From Seminavis robusta (Eukaryota > Bacillariophyta > Bacillariophyceae > Naviculales > Naviculaceae): 36,485 nucleotides of DNA. The notes under the pieces are model-generated. The model had not been told where the DNA came from. It worked only from the letters and a program-made list of their open reading frames with translations, and searched no databases. The stretch is from positions 1-36,485 of the forward strand of contig CAICTM010001128.1 of NCBI GenBank assembly GCA_903772945.1, written 5' to 3'. A program made the position numbers and the translations under genes. Below, piece after piece: positions 27,556-36,485 of the stretch (the first letter of the stretch is position 1; every line of letters starts with the position of its first letter).

Positions 27556-29561
27556 TCAGCCCTCTGCCACTGGCGAAACTTTCCTCTTCCTCCAAAATTT
27601 CTTTGCCAGGTTTTTGAGCATTTTCTGAAATGCTTTCAAACAGGAAAACCGTTCATTGTGACGCCTCTCCTCTCTATTCTCCTGTTGGAGAAGGTCTTCC
27701 ATGACCTGAACAACTTGAGGATTGCCCTCTTCCAGCCCCAACTCCCGGAAGGCATCATACGCATCTGTCCACCAATCCATTGCTTCTTCATCGTTGCCTT
27801 GCATTTTGTGTATGTTTCCTTCAAGCAGTTTTATCAGTGCAATCTTAGTGAGAAACGCCGAACAAACACACCCCAGTTTGTCAGCGCTCGTACCGATCAT
27901 GAACAGAACATTACTGTAGCCTACATCTTCCTCAGCATCATTGTTTTGTCGAATTCGGATAGCCTCCACCAGCATGCTCAAAGCCTTCTCATACTCTCCA
28001 TTACGGAATTCAACTGGGCCCATCCGTTCCAAAGCTGCGCCAACACTACTGTCATTTTCTCCAAATAAGTAGAGCCTGATCGCAAGAGCTAAAACAAGCA
28101 AGTCTCAGCATGCAATGGAAGCAAATAGCAACAGCCCTGACAATACACACTTCCAGCATTGCGTTCATCATTGCATACCTTCTCGGTATGATCTCAATGC
28201 CTCATCTCCAAGTTCCACGGCAGTTTGGGCATCCCCCATGGCGATGAGGGCATCCGCAACCTTCCCATGGATATTGCCAAGCTCAATGCGAAGGCATCCT
28301 AGGCACTCTTCAAAGCACTCGATGGCAAGCCCATACTCTTTCTTCTCCAAGTGAACGTTTCCAATATTCTTGAGTGACCGATATCTTGATTTGGTCTTTG
28401 TGCAGCTTCCTGATCCTCAGGGCATCCCAAAGGAGAGACAGAGCATCATCAAGTTCCCCTCTACTTGTTTGCACATATCCCATCATGTTTTTTGTATCCC
28501 CTACCTCCATAGCATCTAGTCCAAGCTGTGGCTTGTGAATGTCCAGGGACTCTTCGAAGCAATCCAGCGCGTGGTCCATAGAGTCCCAGTTCTGAAGAGT
28601 GTGGCCCATGCAGTAGAAAACTTCTGCCACTTGGAGGCTGTCATTTCCAAAAAGATTCTGGTAGATATCCAAAGCCTCAAAGAAACTTTCCATGGCATCT
28701 TCTCAACGCATTTGAGGTTGCCGTCAGCGCACAAGGAGGAATCGGCAAGAGCCCTCAAAAATTGTTAGTATACAACTTACCATTGTAACTCCCTGCATCA
28801 TCATGGAGATTTCCTTGTTCAATCCGAGGCGAGTGACAGAGAATCAGGTTGTTTTGTATATTAGTAGCATAAGGGACAAGATAAGCCAAAACTTACCAAG
28901 ATCCAGTAGTGCTCTTGCGACTTCCGGATGAGAAGTTCCATGATTCTTCTTGTAAATGCGGATAGCTTCTTCTAGGGCATGCTGGCCAGCTTCATAGTTT
29001 TCCAAATCACGGGCCAACAAGCCAATGTGCCAACCCATCACTATCTACAGGCAATTTACATCTGACCAGATCCATTGCTCGTTTGTGATGTCCTTGTGTG
29101 GAACAAAACAGGGCTTGTGTTGTTGCTTTCTTTTCAGCCGCTGCATTCACGGATGGCACCAGTTCCCATTCTGTTGTTGCATTCTCCTGGAAAGAAATGG
29201 AGCATCTTTCCACTTTCACAAGGTTGTTAGCTTTCCAGTCGAATTTGTAGAGAATTTGCTTGTTGAAATCCAGCATCCACACCAATTCTGCCTCCAGAAA
29301 ATACAATGCCAGAAATTTCTTGCAATATGATATTTGAATATGACACTCTCCCAGAGCAAAAGAAAGAGCACTGGTGTCAAAATGTGGAAGCCGTGGGATT
29401 TCCAGGACCAGACTTGTTTTTGTGGCCTTTGCATCAGTGTGACGGACAAGTTCTCCCTTGGCAGTCAAGACAAACTGTGGTTTCTCCTTGCAGGCATCAT
29501 CTTCCGCAAGGAAAGAATCCCGGTTCTCGACCGAGAGGACTTGGGAAGTGTGGTTGCTCAT
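27556..29561 (-). pseudogene. TPR-repeat gene copy 2 (TPR2), probable recent pseudogene
   Basis: This is a paralogue of TPR1 with the same exon plan: 29561-28897, 28813-28781 (33-nt microexon), 28698-28179 and 28088-27556, with the last exon interrupted by a putative 75-nt intron (27893-27819). The other introns are 83, 82 and 90 nt. It starts MSNHTSQVLSVENR, collinear with TPR1. Two small deletions relative to TPR1 break the frame. One is 14 nt near 29040, where LPVDSDGLA runs into HWLVGP and a stop. The other is 2 nt in exon 3 near 28385, where TPR1 reads VSETLRNIGNVH. Exon-length differences (665 vs 694 and 520 vs 522) agree exactly with these two events plus in-frame indels. The C-terminal TPR part and all splice sites remain clean, so decay is recent, or truncated products may persist. 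Sequencing error at two sites is the alternative. Confidence 0.78.
27819..27893 (-). other. 75-nt putative intron present in TPR2 and absent from TPR1
   Basis: TPR1 reads FMIGNIHKMRG without interruption, while TPR2 reads FMIG, then 25 extra codons, then NIHKMQG. The extra segment begins GTACGAGC and ends CTTGAAG, giving GT-AG borders in phase 1. It is a multiple of three and has no stop. Confidence 0.7.
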
Positions 29562-29744
29562 GGTGATCCTGCTGAAAGCCAGAAATGATATGATTCAATC
29601 TGCTTTTTGTGCTTGGCCCTCAAAGGCACGACAGCACGACAGCTGGCACGACTGAGTTGAGACATATCCTTAGTGAGCAACTTTCGATCTTTTTGTGTCG
29701 AGATTTTTGCACCCATCAACCCATGACCGTTCCCAGCCCACACC
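29562..29744. promoter_or_regulatory. Short divergent promoter, TPR2 / SASA gene
   Basis: Only 183 nt separate the divergent start codons. GCTGGCACGACTG at 29642-29654 is identical to a block upstream of TPR1 and lies 81 nt from the TPR2 start, compared with 110 nt in TPR1. Confidence 0.5.
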
Positions 29745-31686
29745 ATGATGATGATGATGAAGACAACCCAAGTACATTTCCTTCTCCTCTTGCTGCTAGT
29801 AGTAGTTGGCATTTCCCTTGCCAAGACATCACAGGACACTGTCTATGATGATTATGCCAGAGAAGATTCGACACCCCATCCGCCACTCCACACAACTGCT
29901 TTGAGCCAAGATGACGCTGAAACCCGAAATTTCGTGAGTGCCACCCTCGGCTCCAACATGGTGTTGCAACGAGACCGTCCCGCCGTGATTTGGGGTTTCG
30001 TCGATACTTCTACTACTACTGCTACTAGTACTCCCATTCAAGTCAAGACGATATTACAAAAGGGTGACTACGATCCCGATCCTCCCTTGACGACCACGGT
30101 AGATCCTGCCACGGGAATTTGGAGACAAGTCTTGCCACCCCAGAATGCCTCGATGATTCCCTACACAATTCACATTACTTCATCTGCCAAACACGCCGTA
30201 CGACTGACCAATGTTCTCTTTGGAGATGTCTATTTGTGTGGCGGACAATCCAATATGCAATTCACACTCGATGGGACGACCAATGGCACGGCCGAAGCCA
30301 AGGCGGGAAATGACTATCCGCACATTCGACTTTTTACCGTGGGACAAGGCACCAACTCGCCCAACATGGAACTCGATGATTTGCAAACGGTACTGCAGCC
30401 GTGGACAGTCGCCAATCAATTCAGTCTTTACAGTCAGGGCGACAAGTACTTTGCCTTTGGCTTTTTTTCTTCCACTTGTTGGTTCTTTGGTCAACAAGTC
30501 GCTGACGGATTGGACAATCAAGTGCCCATTGGTCTTATCAGTAACAACTGGGGTGGAACAAAAATTGAATTGTGGCAACCAGGAGGGTACGTACAGCACG
30601 AATTAATTCAATGATATGAATGAATGACCGACAATGGGATAGTCTTGGGAATGGATGCCTTCTTTTGTTTTCTTTCTTACAATGTTTCTTTTTGTTTGTT
30701 TTATCATACTATATATTATGTATAGCTACCTCTACAATGCCATGATTCATCCCTACATGGTCGGTCCCATGGCAGTGACTGGATTCACATGGTATCAAGG
30801 AGAAGCCAATACCAAAAATCAAACCACGGCCAATGATTATGCCCAGGCATTTCCTCGAATGATTACCCAATGGCGAACGGGATTTCAAGCACCACATGCG
30901 TACTTTGGATTTGTACAACTTTCCACCTGGTGTCCCACTGTCGAACCGGAAGGGGTTGCCATGATGCGACAAGCGCAAATGGCAGTCTTAGAAGTTCTGC
31001 CCAGTATTGGATACAGTACCAATGCCGATCATGGAGCCGGATGCAATATTCATCGTGAGTCCGTTATGTTGTCTGCGTTGTACTCTTTACTGTTCTTGGG
31101 CATGGAATTGTCCACTCACAATTCATATGTCAATAATGCATCTGCAGCACCCCCCAAACAGTTTTGCGGGAAGCGAGTGGCGTACTCGGCGCTGGCAATA
31201 CAGTATGGATACGACGACTATCACTGGAAATCACCATCCTATTCCAAGGCGACCCTTACCAAGTCTCCCACAACAAACAACGACATTATGGTTACGATTG
31301 ATCTTGTCGATGTCACATCCAAAGGATTGTACATGATGATGGACGAACCCTACAACTCGCTCAATGGAACATTTGACTGTGCCAAGCAACTACCGGGGAC
31401 GTGTGCCTGGGCATCGGTCAAACTATCGACGCAAACAGAATGGGTAAATGCCACACTTTCCATCCAATTTCCCAATCAAGTCGTATTCACCGTCACAAAA
31501 CAACAACAACTAGTAGAGCATGATGATGATGCGACCATCGAGGCAACATCGTACGGATGGGGATCCGTACCCATGTTGACACTCTACGATGCGGGCACTG
31601 ACCTGCCCGTCTTGCCATGGAAAGAACCCGTTGGAGTGCAGCAGCAAACTGGGGACAGTGCGTCGACGCTGAGAACGGCAAGGTGA
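29745..31686 (+). CDS. Secreted sialate O-acetylesterase-like (SASA-domain) carbohydrate esterase (2 exons)
   Basis: Exon 1 is 29745-30586 and exon 2 is 30726-31686. The intron is 139 nt, donor GTACGT, phase 2; the product is 600 aa. The start lies in a run of five Met codons, so the exact initiator is uncertain by a few residues. A strong signal peptide follows (HFLLLLLLVVVGISLA). Family marks: LGSNMVLQRDRPAVIWG near residue 68, GDVYLCGGQSNMQFTL with the nucleophile Ser169 in GQSNM, GLISNNWGGTKIE, and GFTWYQGEANT early in exon 2. The probable catalytic His is in GCNIHRES. Such enzymes remove O-acetyl groups from sialic acids or other acetylated sugars; in an alga, acetylated cell-wall or exopolysaccharide is the likelier substrate (inference). 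Several NxS/T sites fit secretion. Divergent from TPR2. Confidence 0.9.
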
Positions 31687-31696
31687 ATGATCTGCA

Positions 31697-31702
31697 AATA
31701 AA
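31697..31702 (+). terminator. Candidate polyadenylation hexamer AATAAA
   Basis: AATAAA occurs 11 nt after the TGA of the SASA gene. The position is close for a standard signal, and diatom genes often lack a canonical hexamer. Confidence 0.35.
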
Positions 31703-31956
31703 ATAGTATTTCATACAACAAAGAGAAGGAACATTTGACGAAAACTACTCTGCGAGCCAGTGGCATGCACAATCTAGTGTGCAAGAGGGTGCTACCATAC
31801 AAGAACGTCTCTCTGGGCCTACCCTTTCTGCTGCAGACTTTCCTGTAATTTCTAGCTAGTGGAGCGGCCGTTGCCAGGAGGACTACGGGGTCCATTTACA
31901 TGCTTGCTTCTACTCTAGCTAAGGGGAAGACAAAACATATTACCAAGTTTTAAGCT

Positions 31957-34449
31957 CTAATCGCAGGGACAGCCACATCCACATAGCTGTGATGGATTTG
32001 TGCAGTCAAAACACAAAATATCCAAGCCTGTGCACCATTCATCTGGTATGTTCCCAGTCAAGCCAGTGTCACTCAGAAACACCCAATCCAAATCATACCG
32101 ACCATCTGGTGATCGATCATATCCTGGAGGCGGGGCCTGATTGCATTCGGGGATCTGGCTGGTATTGGCCGGAACAAGTTGACCCATGGATGCAGGAATT
32201 TGCCCTACAAGATCTGGGTTCTTGTCAACACTGAATCTTCTCAACTGGGAGAGTAGTCCAAGTTCTGAAGGCAAAGTTGAGGATAGTCTTGCTCCAGTGA
32301 GGACCAAATGGATCAAGTTGGTGAGCCGCCCAAGTTCACTTGGGATGGCGCCCAGAGTATTTTCGGCAAGTGTTAGGGACTTCAAGGCACGGACTACCCC
32401 TAGTTCAGAGGGAATAGTGGTATCAAGCTGATTATTTGATAACTCGAGGATTTTCAATTCTTGAAGATTGGAAACCTCACCAGCCAAAGACCCAGTCAAG
32501 TAATTCTGTGCAAGAAAAATGGAGGTCAGCTTGGTCAATTGCCATAGCTCACCTGGCAGTGACCCAGTGAGAACATTGTTTTCCATCTGCAGGAATCTAA
32601 TAGTTTCATTCCAAAGAATGATTTCTTCAGGGATAGTACCAGATATTTGGTTGTCACCCAACCTTAGCTCTTGAATCTCAGCTAGTGCAGAGAAGACTTC
32701 CACAGGCAATGCGCCAGATATGCTGTTTCTCATCAAGAAGATGTGTTTCAATGAGCCGAGCAACGCAAGCTCGGGAGGAATTGTCCCAACAAGATTGTTC
32801 TGTATGAACATCAGGTTGGCAACTTCATCCTTCTCATTGCACAGTTGCTTCCCATCGTCTATGGCCATGCTGTACCAACAGCATTCGTGAGGGGCACTGT
32901 AGTCAAGCCATGTATATTGGTCTCCACCTGGACCATTACAGCGTGCCGACCGCACATGAGTGCCCTCAGGAACAGCAATAGAAGAGGTGTTTCCCCTCGT
33001 GATTCCCCTGCCGTTTTCTAGCCAGTTCACACCTTCAGTGGAATAGTAAAACGTAGCCATGGCATACCTTTGAAGCAGCCTAGCATCTGTGAAGTTTTCC
33101 AAATGAGGATCCCGAAGGACCCATTCGTAGGCTCTTGATTGCGGTAGAGTGCCTTCCGTGTCCTCTAGAATGACATCTCGGGAATACCCAGGTAGCAGAC
33201 CAAAGAAGTACGATGTCGGGGCCATTGTCCCTTTTGGCGACGTTGAGGAATCGGCAGGGTCGTCATCCACGTCTTGGCTACTTGGCACCTTCTCAGCGTC
33301 CGGGCTAGTATTTTGGCGACCAGACGTTGTCCCAATTACAATCGCCACCACTGTCACCCCCAATACAAGAAGGATGCAGAACCGTTGCATAAACCATGCC
33401 CGCCCCTTTGCGTCATTCTCTCTCTTTTTTGAAGAACTGTGGTCCACTGGACAGGCGTGGGATAGCTCTTCAGAGACCGGTTTCGCTTCTACCAAACCAT
33501 GAATATGCTGCTGGTAATCTTCAGGAGTTGATGTTGAATCGTCAGTGGTGGCAGCGTCAGGTGCCTCTGGTGATAATGAAAAGCGGCGAACGCTCGCTCG
33601 TGTGTATTCACCAGGGACGAAGCCACCTCTCCTTTCCTCGTGCCTGCCTGGTTCACTGTGATATGCCCCCGGGACACCAGTATCGATTCGCTCTTGAAAC
33701 TGTGGAGGCTGTGCGTAGTCCGGACTAGGAGAAGAGGCCGGTACACTCCGTCCGATTTTAGGTGCTTCAGATGCCGCCTGGGCAATATCGTCGAGTTTTG
33801 CAGTGCATTTTGATGCACTGGTTGGGGTTTGCTCTGATTCAACGACTCCAAGCAACAGAGCCAGTGTCTCCCCCTGTGATAGCTTGGCGCTTGGCTCTTG
33901 CATTATTTCATCCCTATCAATAGCAAGCTGCTGTCCCGAATAAGAATCCCCATTCATGATTGCTATGGTTTCACCAGGCGTCAAGGCCAATTTGGCTGCT
34001 GCCTTTTGCATATCGTCGCTGCACAGCCCCGTTTCAATATCGTCACCTTGGAGATCCAATGTCTCCCCGCATGCCAATGCCATCTGGACTGCTACTTTTT
34101 GCAGTACATCGCCATCAAGCTTGTGCCCATTTCCAATGTAAATGCCGCTTACCAGAGCCAATGTCTCGCTCGGTTTCAAGGCCAAAGTGGTACAGGCTCT
34201 ATGTAGTCCGCACGAGGTCGTGGTAGCATTTGATTCCTTACAAAGCTGCTGCCAGGTCTCCATATCATCGTTCAAGATGGCCATTGTCTCACCAGGTGAT
34301 AATGCCAACTTGGCAGCTGCCTTTTGCAGCTCACACGAGACCAAACTCGCGTCCGTTGCGCTCTTCGTCTCATGGGTTTCACTGCCGTCAGCCATGGCCT
34401 GCCCAGCCATCTCCGAGGCTTCAGCTTGCTGCTCTTTCTCGTCATCCAT
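31957..34449 (-). CDS. Type II membrane LRR protein with N-terminal cytosolic repeats
   Basis: A single-exon frame of 830 aa from the first ATG, with no signal peptide. Residues 39-200 carry about five related units of about 35 residues with the core AAKLALxPGETxAI: LQKAAAKLALSPGETMAIL, LHRACTTLALKPSETLALV, LQKVAVQMALACGETLDL, MQKAAAKLALTPGETIAIM and SAKLSQGETLALLL. A disordered stretch (200-350) leads to one transmembrane helix (about 357-374). Outside lie an N-cap region with YATFYYSTEGVNWL and about nine plant-type LRRs (about 525-780; for example LELSNNQLDTTIPSELGVVR), then a Cys-rich end (LCGCGCPCD). Plant-type LRR ectodomains bind ligands or proteins. Such one-pass LRR proteins are abundant in diatoms, mostly uncharacterised. 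No kinase domain is present, so signalling would need a partner. Convergent with the SASA gene. Confidence 0.88.
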   Translation of the reverse strand: MDDEKEQQAEASEMAGQAMADGSETHETKSATDASLVSCELQKAAAKLALSPGETMAILNDDMETWQQLCKESNATTTSCGLHRACTTLALKPSETLALVSGIYIGNGHKLDGDVLQKVAVQMALACGETLDLQGDDIETGLCSDDMQKAAAKLALTPGETIAIMNGDSYSGQQLAIDRDEIMQEPSAKLSQGETLALLLGVVESEQTPTSASKCTAKLDDIAQAASEAPKIGRSVPASSPSPDYAQPPQFQERIDTGVPGAYHSEPGRHEERRGGFVPGEYTRASVRRFSLSPEAPDAATTDDSTSTPEDYQQHIHGLVEAKPVSEELSHACPVDHSSSKKRENDAKGRAWFMQRFCILLVLGVTVVAIVIGTTSGRQNTSPDAEKVPSSQDVDDDPADSSTSPKGTMAPTSYFFGLLPGYSRDVILEDTEGTLPQSRAYEWVLRDPHLENFTDARLLQRYAMATFYYSTEGVNWLENGRGITRGNTSSIAVPEGTHVRSARCNGPGGDQYTWLDYSAPHECCWYSMAIDDGKQLCNEKDEVANLMFIQNNLVGTIPPELALLGSLKHIFLMRNSISGALPVEVFSALAEIQELRLGDNQISGTIPEEIILWNETIRFLQMENNVLTGSLPGELWQLTKLTSIFLAQNYLTGSLAGEVSNLQELKILELSNNQLDTTIPSELGVVRALKSLTLAENTLGAIPSELGRLTNLIHLVLTGARLSSTLPSELGLLSQLRRFSVDKNPDLVGQIPASMGQLVPANTSQIPECNQAPPPGYDRSPDGRYDLDWVFLSDTGLTGNIPDEWCTGLDILCFDCTNPSQLCGCGCPCD

Positions 34450-35405
34450 TGTTTGTTAGTCTCGTATATCCAAAATCAATGGTACACAACCTTCCTTTCG
34501 TTAGTACTAGTACATGTAGGTGGGTTTAGTGGAGTGGGCTCCTTCTTGTGTTTGGTGCAGGGTGGGTGTTGGAGCTGTGTTGCTCAGGCTGTTTAGAAAG
34601 TTGTGATCTGTCAATCGTCAATCGATGGAAACATGGAAACCTCGCCAGGAAGCTCCAGGATGCCAGCAGGTACTAGCTATGCATAGTAACGCTAGCACCG
34701 GTACATGGAGCAAGGTACTAGAGTCTAGTACCGCTACAGTGTACCTGGTACCGTCCACTGTGAATAGAAAGATGGAAGATATGAAAGAGAATGAGGAAAA
34801 GAAGTACTCTTGACCGTCGTTTAAAACATAGCATACGGTAGTGAGGGATAACAAGCAAACATGTACTGGAGTACTTACATATTATAGCCCTTTAGGCCTT
34901 TAGGACAGTGAGAAAAAGGGTTTTGTCTTCTGTACGGTAGATTGTTGCACTACTCTGGTAGTATAAGACACTTCAGACACCTCCCACCTTCCATCATCAC
35001 CTAGCTGGTGCCAGTTCAGCTGCAAAGAACGTGAAGCTGGTACTCGCGTGTGACGTGGTCTCTGAGAGGGCTCAAAAGCGTCGCAGTCGATCGCGCAGAG
35101 GTTGATTAAATCGAGTTCGGGACTGCGTTTTTCTTCATTCGCGAATCAATCGCACACCATTCAATTGATCAAAAAACTCACTGTGGCCACCACTCGAACA
35201 ATGACAAGGAGGAGACACATGTACTAGTAGTTTATAGCCAGGCTGCTGAAAAGCAAAACATAGCTTAGGGAAAGTATCCTTTGTTCTAAAGAAGGCACCT
35301 GGCTGGAAGTGTTCAAACTGCGCTAGCTATTACAGTAAAGAAACTTCATATCGCATTACAGGGTTTTCTGTACCGGTATCACAAATATATGTATATACTT
35401 CATCC
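34450..35405. other. Gene-free spacer with palindrome cluster
   Basis: About 950 nt separate the LRR start from the solute-binding stop. The cluster at about 34670-34760 includes CTATGCATAG (34677-34686), CACCGGTA, the 19-nt inverted repeat GGTACTAGAGTCTAGTACC (34714-34732) and GGTACC. A shorter TACCGGTA lies near 35371. No gene is seen. Confidence 0.5.
34714..34732. repeat. 19-nt palindrome with a single central base
   Basis: Two 9-nt arms, GGTACTAGA and TCTAGTACC, flank one G. It could be a dimeric protein-binding site or a short hairpin. Confidence 0.7.
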
Positions 35406-36485
35406 TCACAATGCAAGTGGGATTCCTGGCAGAGGATAGATTTGAGCTCCGCCAGAGTTGAGAGCATTCAAACCTCCCCTTGGCACCAACGGTTCAACGT
35501 TTCTTGTATAGATTTCACCATGGTTGCCCACTGCTTGCACTGCATTGATAAACATTCTTGTGTAAAGGGGGCCAAATAGGTTGGTGGTAGGCATCTTCGA
35601 TCCAGCAAGGTCCTTGGTGATTCCTTGCTCCTCAGCAAAAAAAGTGGAAGTGACTACCCAGTAAACGAAGTCCGTCCATTCAGGGTCATCTTGGTTGGTT
35701 ACCAAAGCCAAGGGGTCCTTGGAAAAGCGATTGACTCCAATGGCATAGTTACCTGTGTAACCAACACTTTCTACAGAAGCTCGTGCAAGATCGTGGGATC
35801 CTCCAGCAACTGCATTGCATTCCCCGCTCACCAAGCCAGCCAAAGCTTCTTCTCCTGTGGGCTTGACCACAATGTTGTCTTCTGGGAACAGCTCTCTGGT
35901 CCGCTTCACTGTGGTTGTTCCGTCATTGACGCAGATCTTCAAGTCAACGCAGATGCCAGTGGTGGTGTCCAATGCATCCGCGCATTCTGCAAAGCCCGGC
36001 AGGCCACCAAAGCTGAGCCCATCATAGAAGACAGGCTGCGAAAAACTGAATCCAGTCATACTAGTGGGCTCAGAAACATCACGCTCGAAGTTATAGGTTG
36101 TGATTCGAGACAAGACGTCGACTTTGCCCATGGCCTGGACAACGAACCTCTCAGTGGCAGGGAGGACATGGTAGACCACGTGGTGTGCAGCACCATCGAA
36201 GATCGCAGCGGACAGTGCCTTGCAGTAGTCCACATCGAAGCCTTCCCACTTCAGTTTCTCTGTGTTGAAAACTCCGAATCCAGCACGTCGAGTGATTCCA
36301 CAGTTCAAATGACCTCTCTTCTTGATCTTGTCGAGAGTTCCACCTGGAACGGGGCCTGGTCCCATCACGTCCAAGGAGCCAAAGGGAGTTGAGAAGATCA
36401 GGCCCGAGGTGCCAGCATTGATAACGTTCAAGCCACCTCGGGGGATGATGGAACCCAGGTTTCGCTGATACATTTCATCGTAGTT
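35406..36485 (-). CDS. Family-3 solute-binding protein unit, probably the last of a tandem array (partial, 5' end off window)
   Basis: The frame is open to the right edge, so the true start is outside; 359 codons are visible. Residues about 45-300 resemble periplasmic amino-acid-binding proteins (SBP_bac_3, AapJ-like): KIKKRGHLNCGITRRAGFGV, the family signature-like WEGFDVDYCKAL, and VDVLSRITTYNFERDVSE; later segments include EEALAGLVSGECNAVAGG and DPEWTDFVYWVV. The first visible residues (YDEMYQRNLG..PRGGLNVINAG) repeat about 320 residues later (GEIYTRNVE..PRGGLNALNSG), which implies a preceding unit ended with the same linker. In bacteria these proteins feed amino acids to ABC transporters; in a eukaryote a secreted or surface amino-acid-binding role is inferred. 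Whether the full protein has a signal peptide or membrane anchor cannot be seen. Confidence 0.85.
   Translation of the reverse strand, partial: NYDEMYQRNLGSIIPRGGLNVINAGTSGLIFSTPFGSLDVMGPGPVPGGTLDKIKKRGHLNCGITRRAGFGVFNTEKLKWEGFDVDYCKALSAAIFDGAAHHVVYHVLPATERFVVQAMGKVDVLSRITTYNFERDVSEPTSMTGFSFSQPVFYDGLSFGGLPGFAECADALDTTTGICVDLKICVNDGTTTVKRTRELFPEDNIVVKPTGEEALAGLVSGECNAVAGGSHDLARASVESVGYTGNYAIGVNRFSKDPLALVTNQDDPEWTDFVYWVVTSTFFAEEQGITKDLAGSKMPTTNLFGPLYTRMFINAVQAVGNHGEIYTRNVEPLVPRGGLNALNSGGAQIYPLPGIPLAL

Noticed and set aside
27838..27893. TPR2 75-nt segment read as an extra coding insert
   Set aside because: It has GT-AG borders exactly where TPR1 is continuous and lacks TPR character, so an intron is preferred, though not proven.

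Overview
The window looks like nuclear DNA from a photosynthetic stramenopile, most likely a pennate diatom. The reasons are: spliced protein genes with short GT-AG introns (73-148 nt); predicted plastid proteins with a signal peptide followed by an ASAFAP-like Phe (AHG|FVTP in the first gene, VEG|FSAMP in the ClpR gene); an N-terminal PSDSPSG-type low-complexity stretch; and membrane proteins with plant-like LRRs of the kind common in diatoms. No rRNA, tRNA, CRISPR, IS or retroelement ORF was recognised. A 4-base run of N lies at 6723-6726. I cannot name the species from sequence alone.

Layout. 296-1629 (+): plastid-targeted EamA/DMT transporter. 2153-5838 (-): three copies of a CRAL-TRIO (Sec14-like) lipid-binding gene, of which only the last (4794-5838) is intact. 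7242-8291 (+): catalytically dead ClpP paralogue (ClpR) for the plastid. 9153-10368 (-): GTP cyclohydrolase II. 10859-11198: a 340-bp fold-back element. 11677-13603 (-): membrane-anchored VWA protein of the bacterial YfbK type. 13950-14456 (+): small RRM protein. 14457-16252: gene-free, with several local duplications. 16253-18230 (-): TPR protein (TPR1). 18533-21446 (+): secreted parallel beta-helix protein with one apparent frameshift. 21715-23651 (-): trypsin-like protease with a poly-Asn linker. 24400-27111 (+): unrecognised acidic, repeat-bearing, tail-anchored protein. 27556-29561 (-): decayed second TPR copy (TPR2). 29745-31686 (+): secreted SASA/sialate O-acetylesterase-like enzyme. 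31957-34449 (-): membrane LRR protein with a new-looking N-terminal repeat. 35406-36485 (-): last unit of a multi-unit family-3 solute-binding protein that runs off the right edge.

Themes. Genes are single transcription units with no operons. Both TPR paralogues are divergently paired with a secreted carbohydrate-related gene (beta-helix for TPR1, SASA for TPR2), and they share a 13-bp block upstream of the start codon, so the duplication carried promoter DNA. The TPR pair is a small natural experiment: an identical 33-nt microexon in both copies, a 75-nt intron present in only one, and two frameshifting deletions in TPR2. From 18.5 kb onward most products are predicted to be secreted or membrane-bound (beta-helix, protease, SASA, LRR, solute-binding), which suggests cell-surface, matrix or organic-nutrient functions. 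Intergenic DNA is rich in short palindromes (CTAG, TACCGGTA and GATTCGAATC types); one appears as a clean 23-nt insertion between two copies of a local repeat (6080-6102).

All intron boundaries were inferred by hand from reading frame, GT-AG sites and family or paralogue alignment. No transcript data were available.
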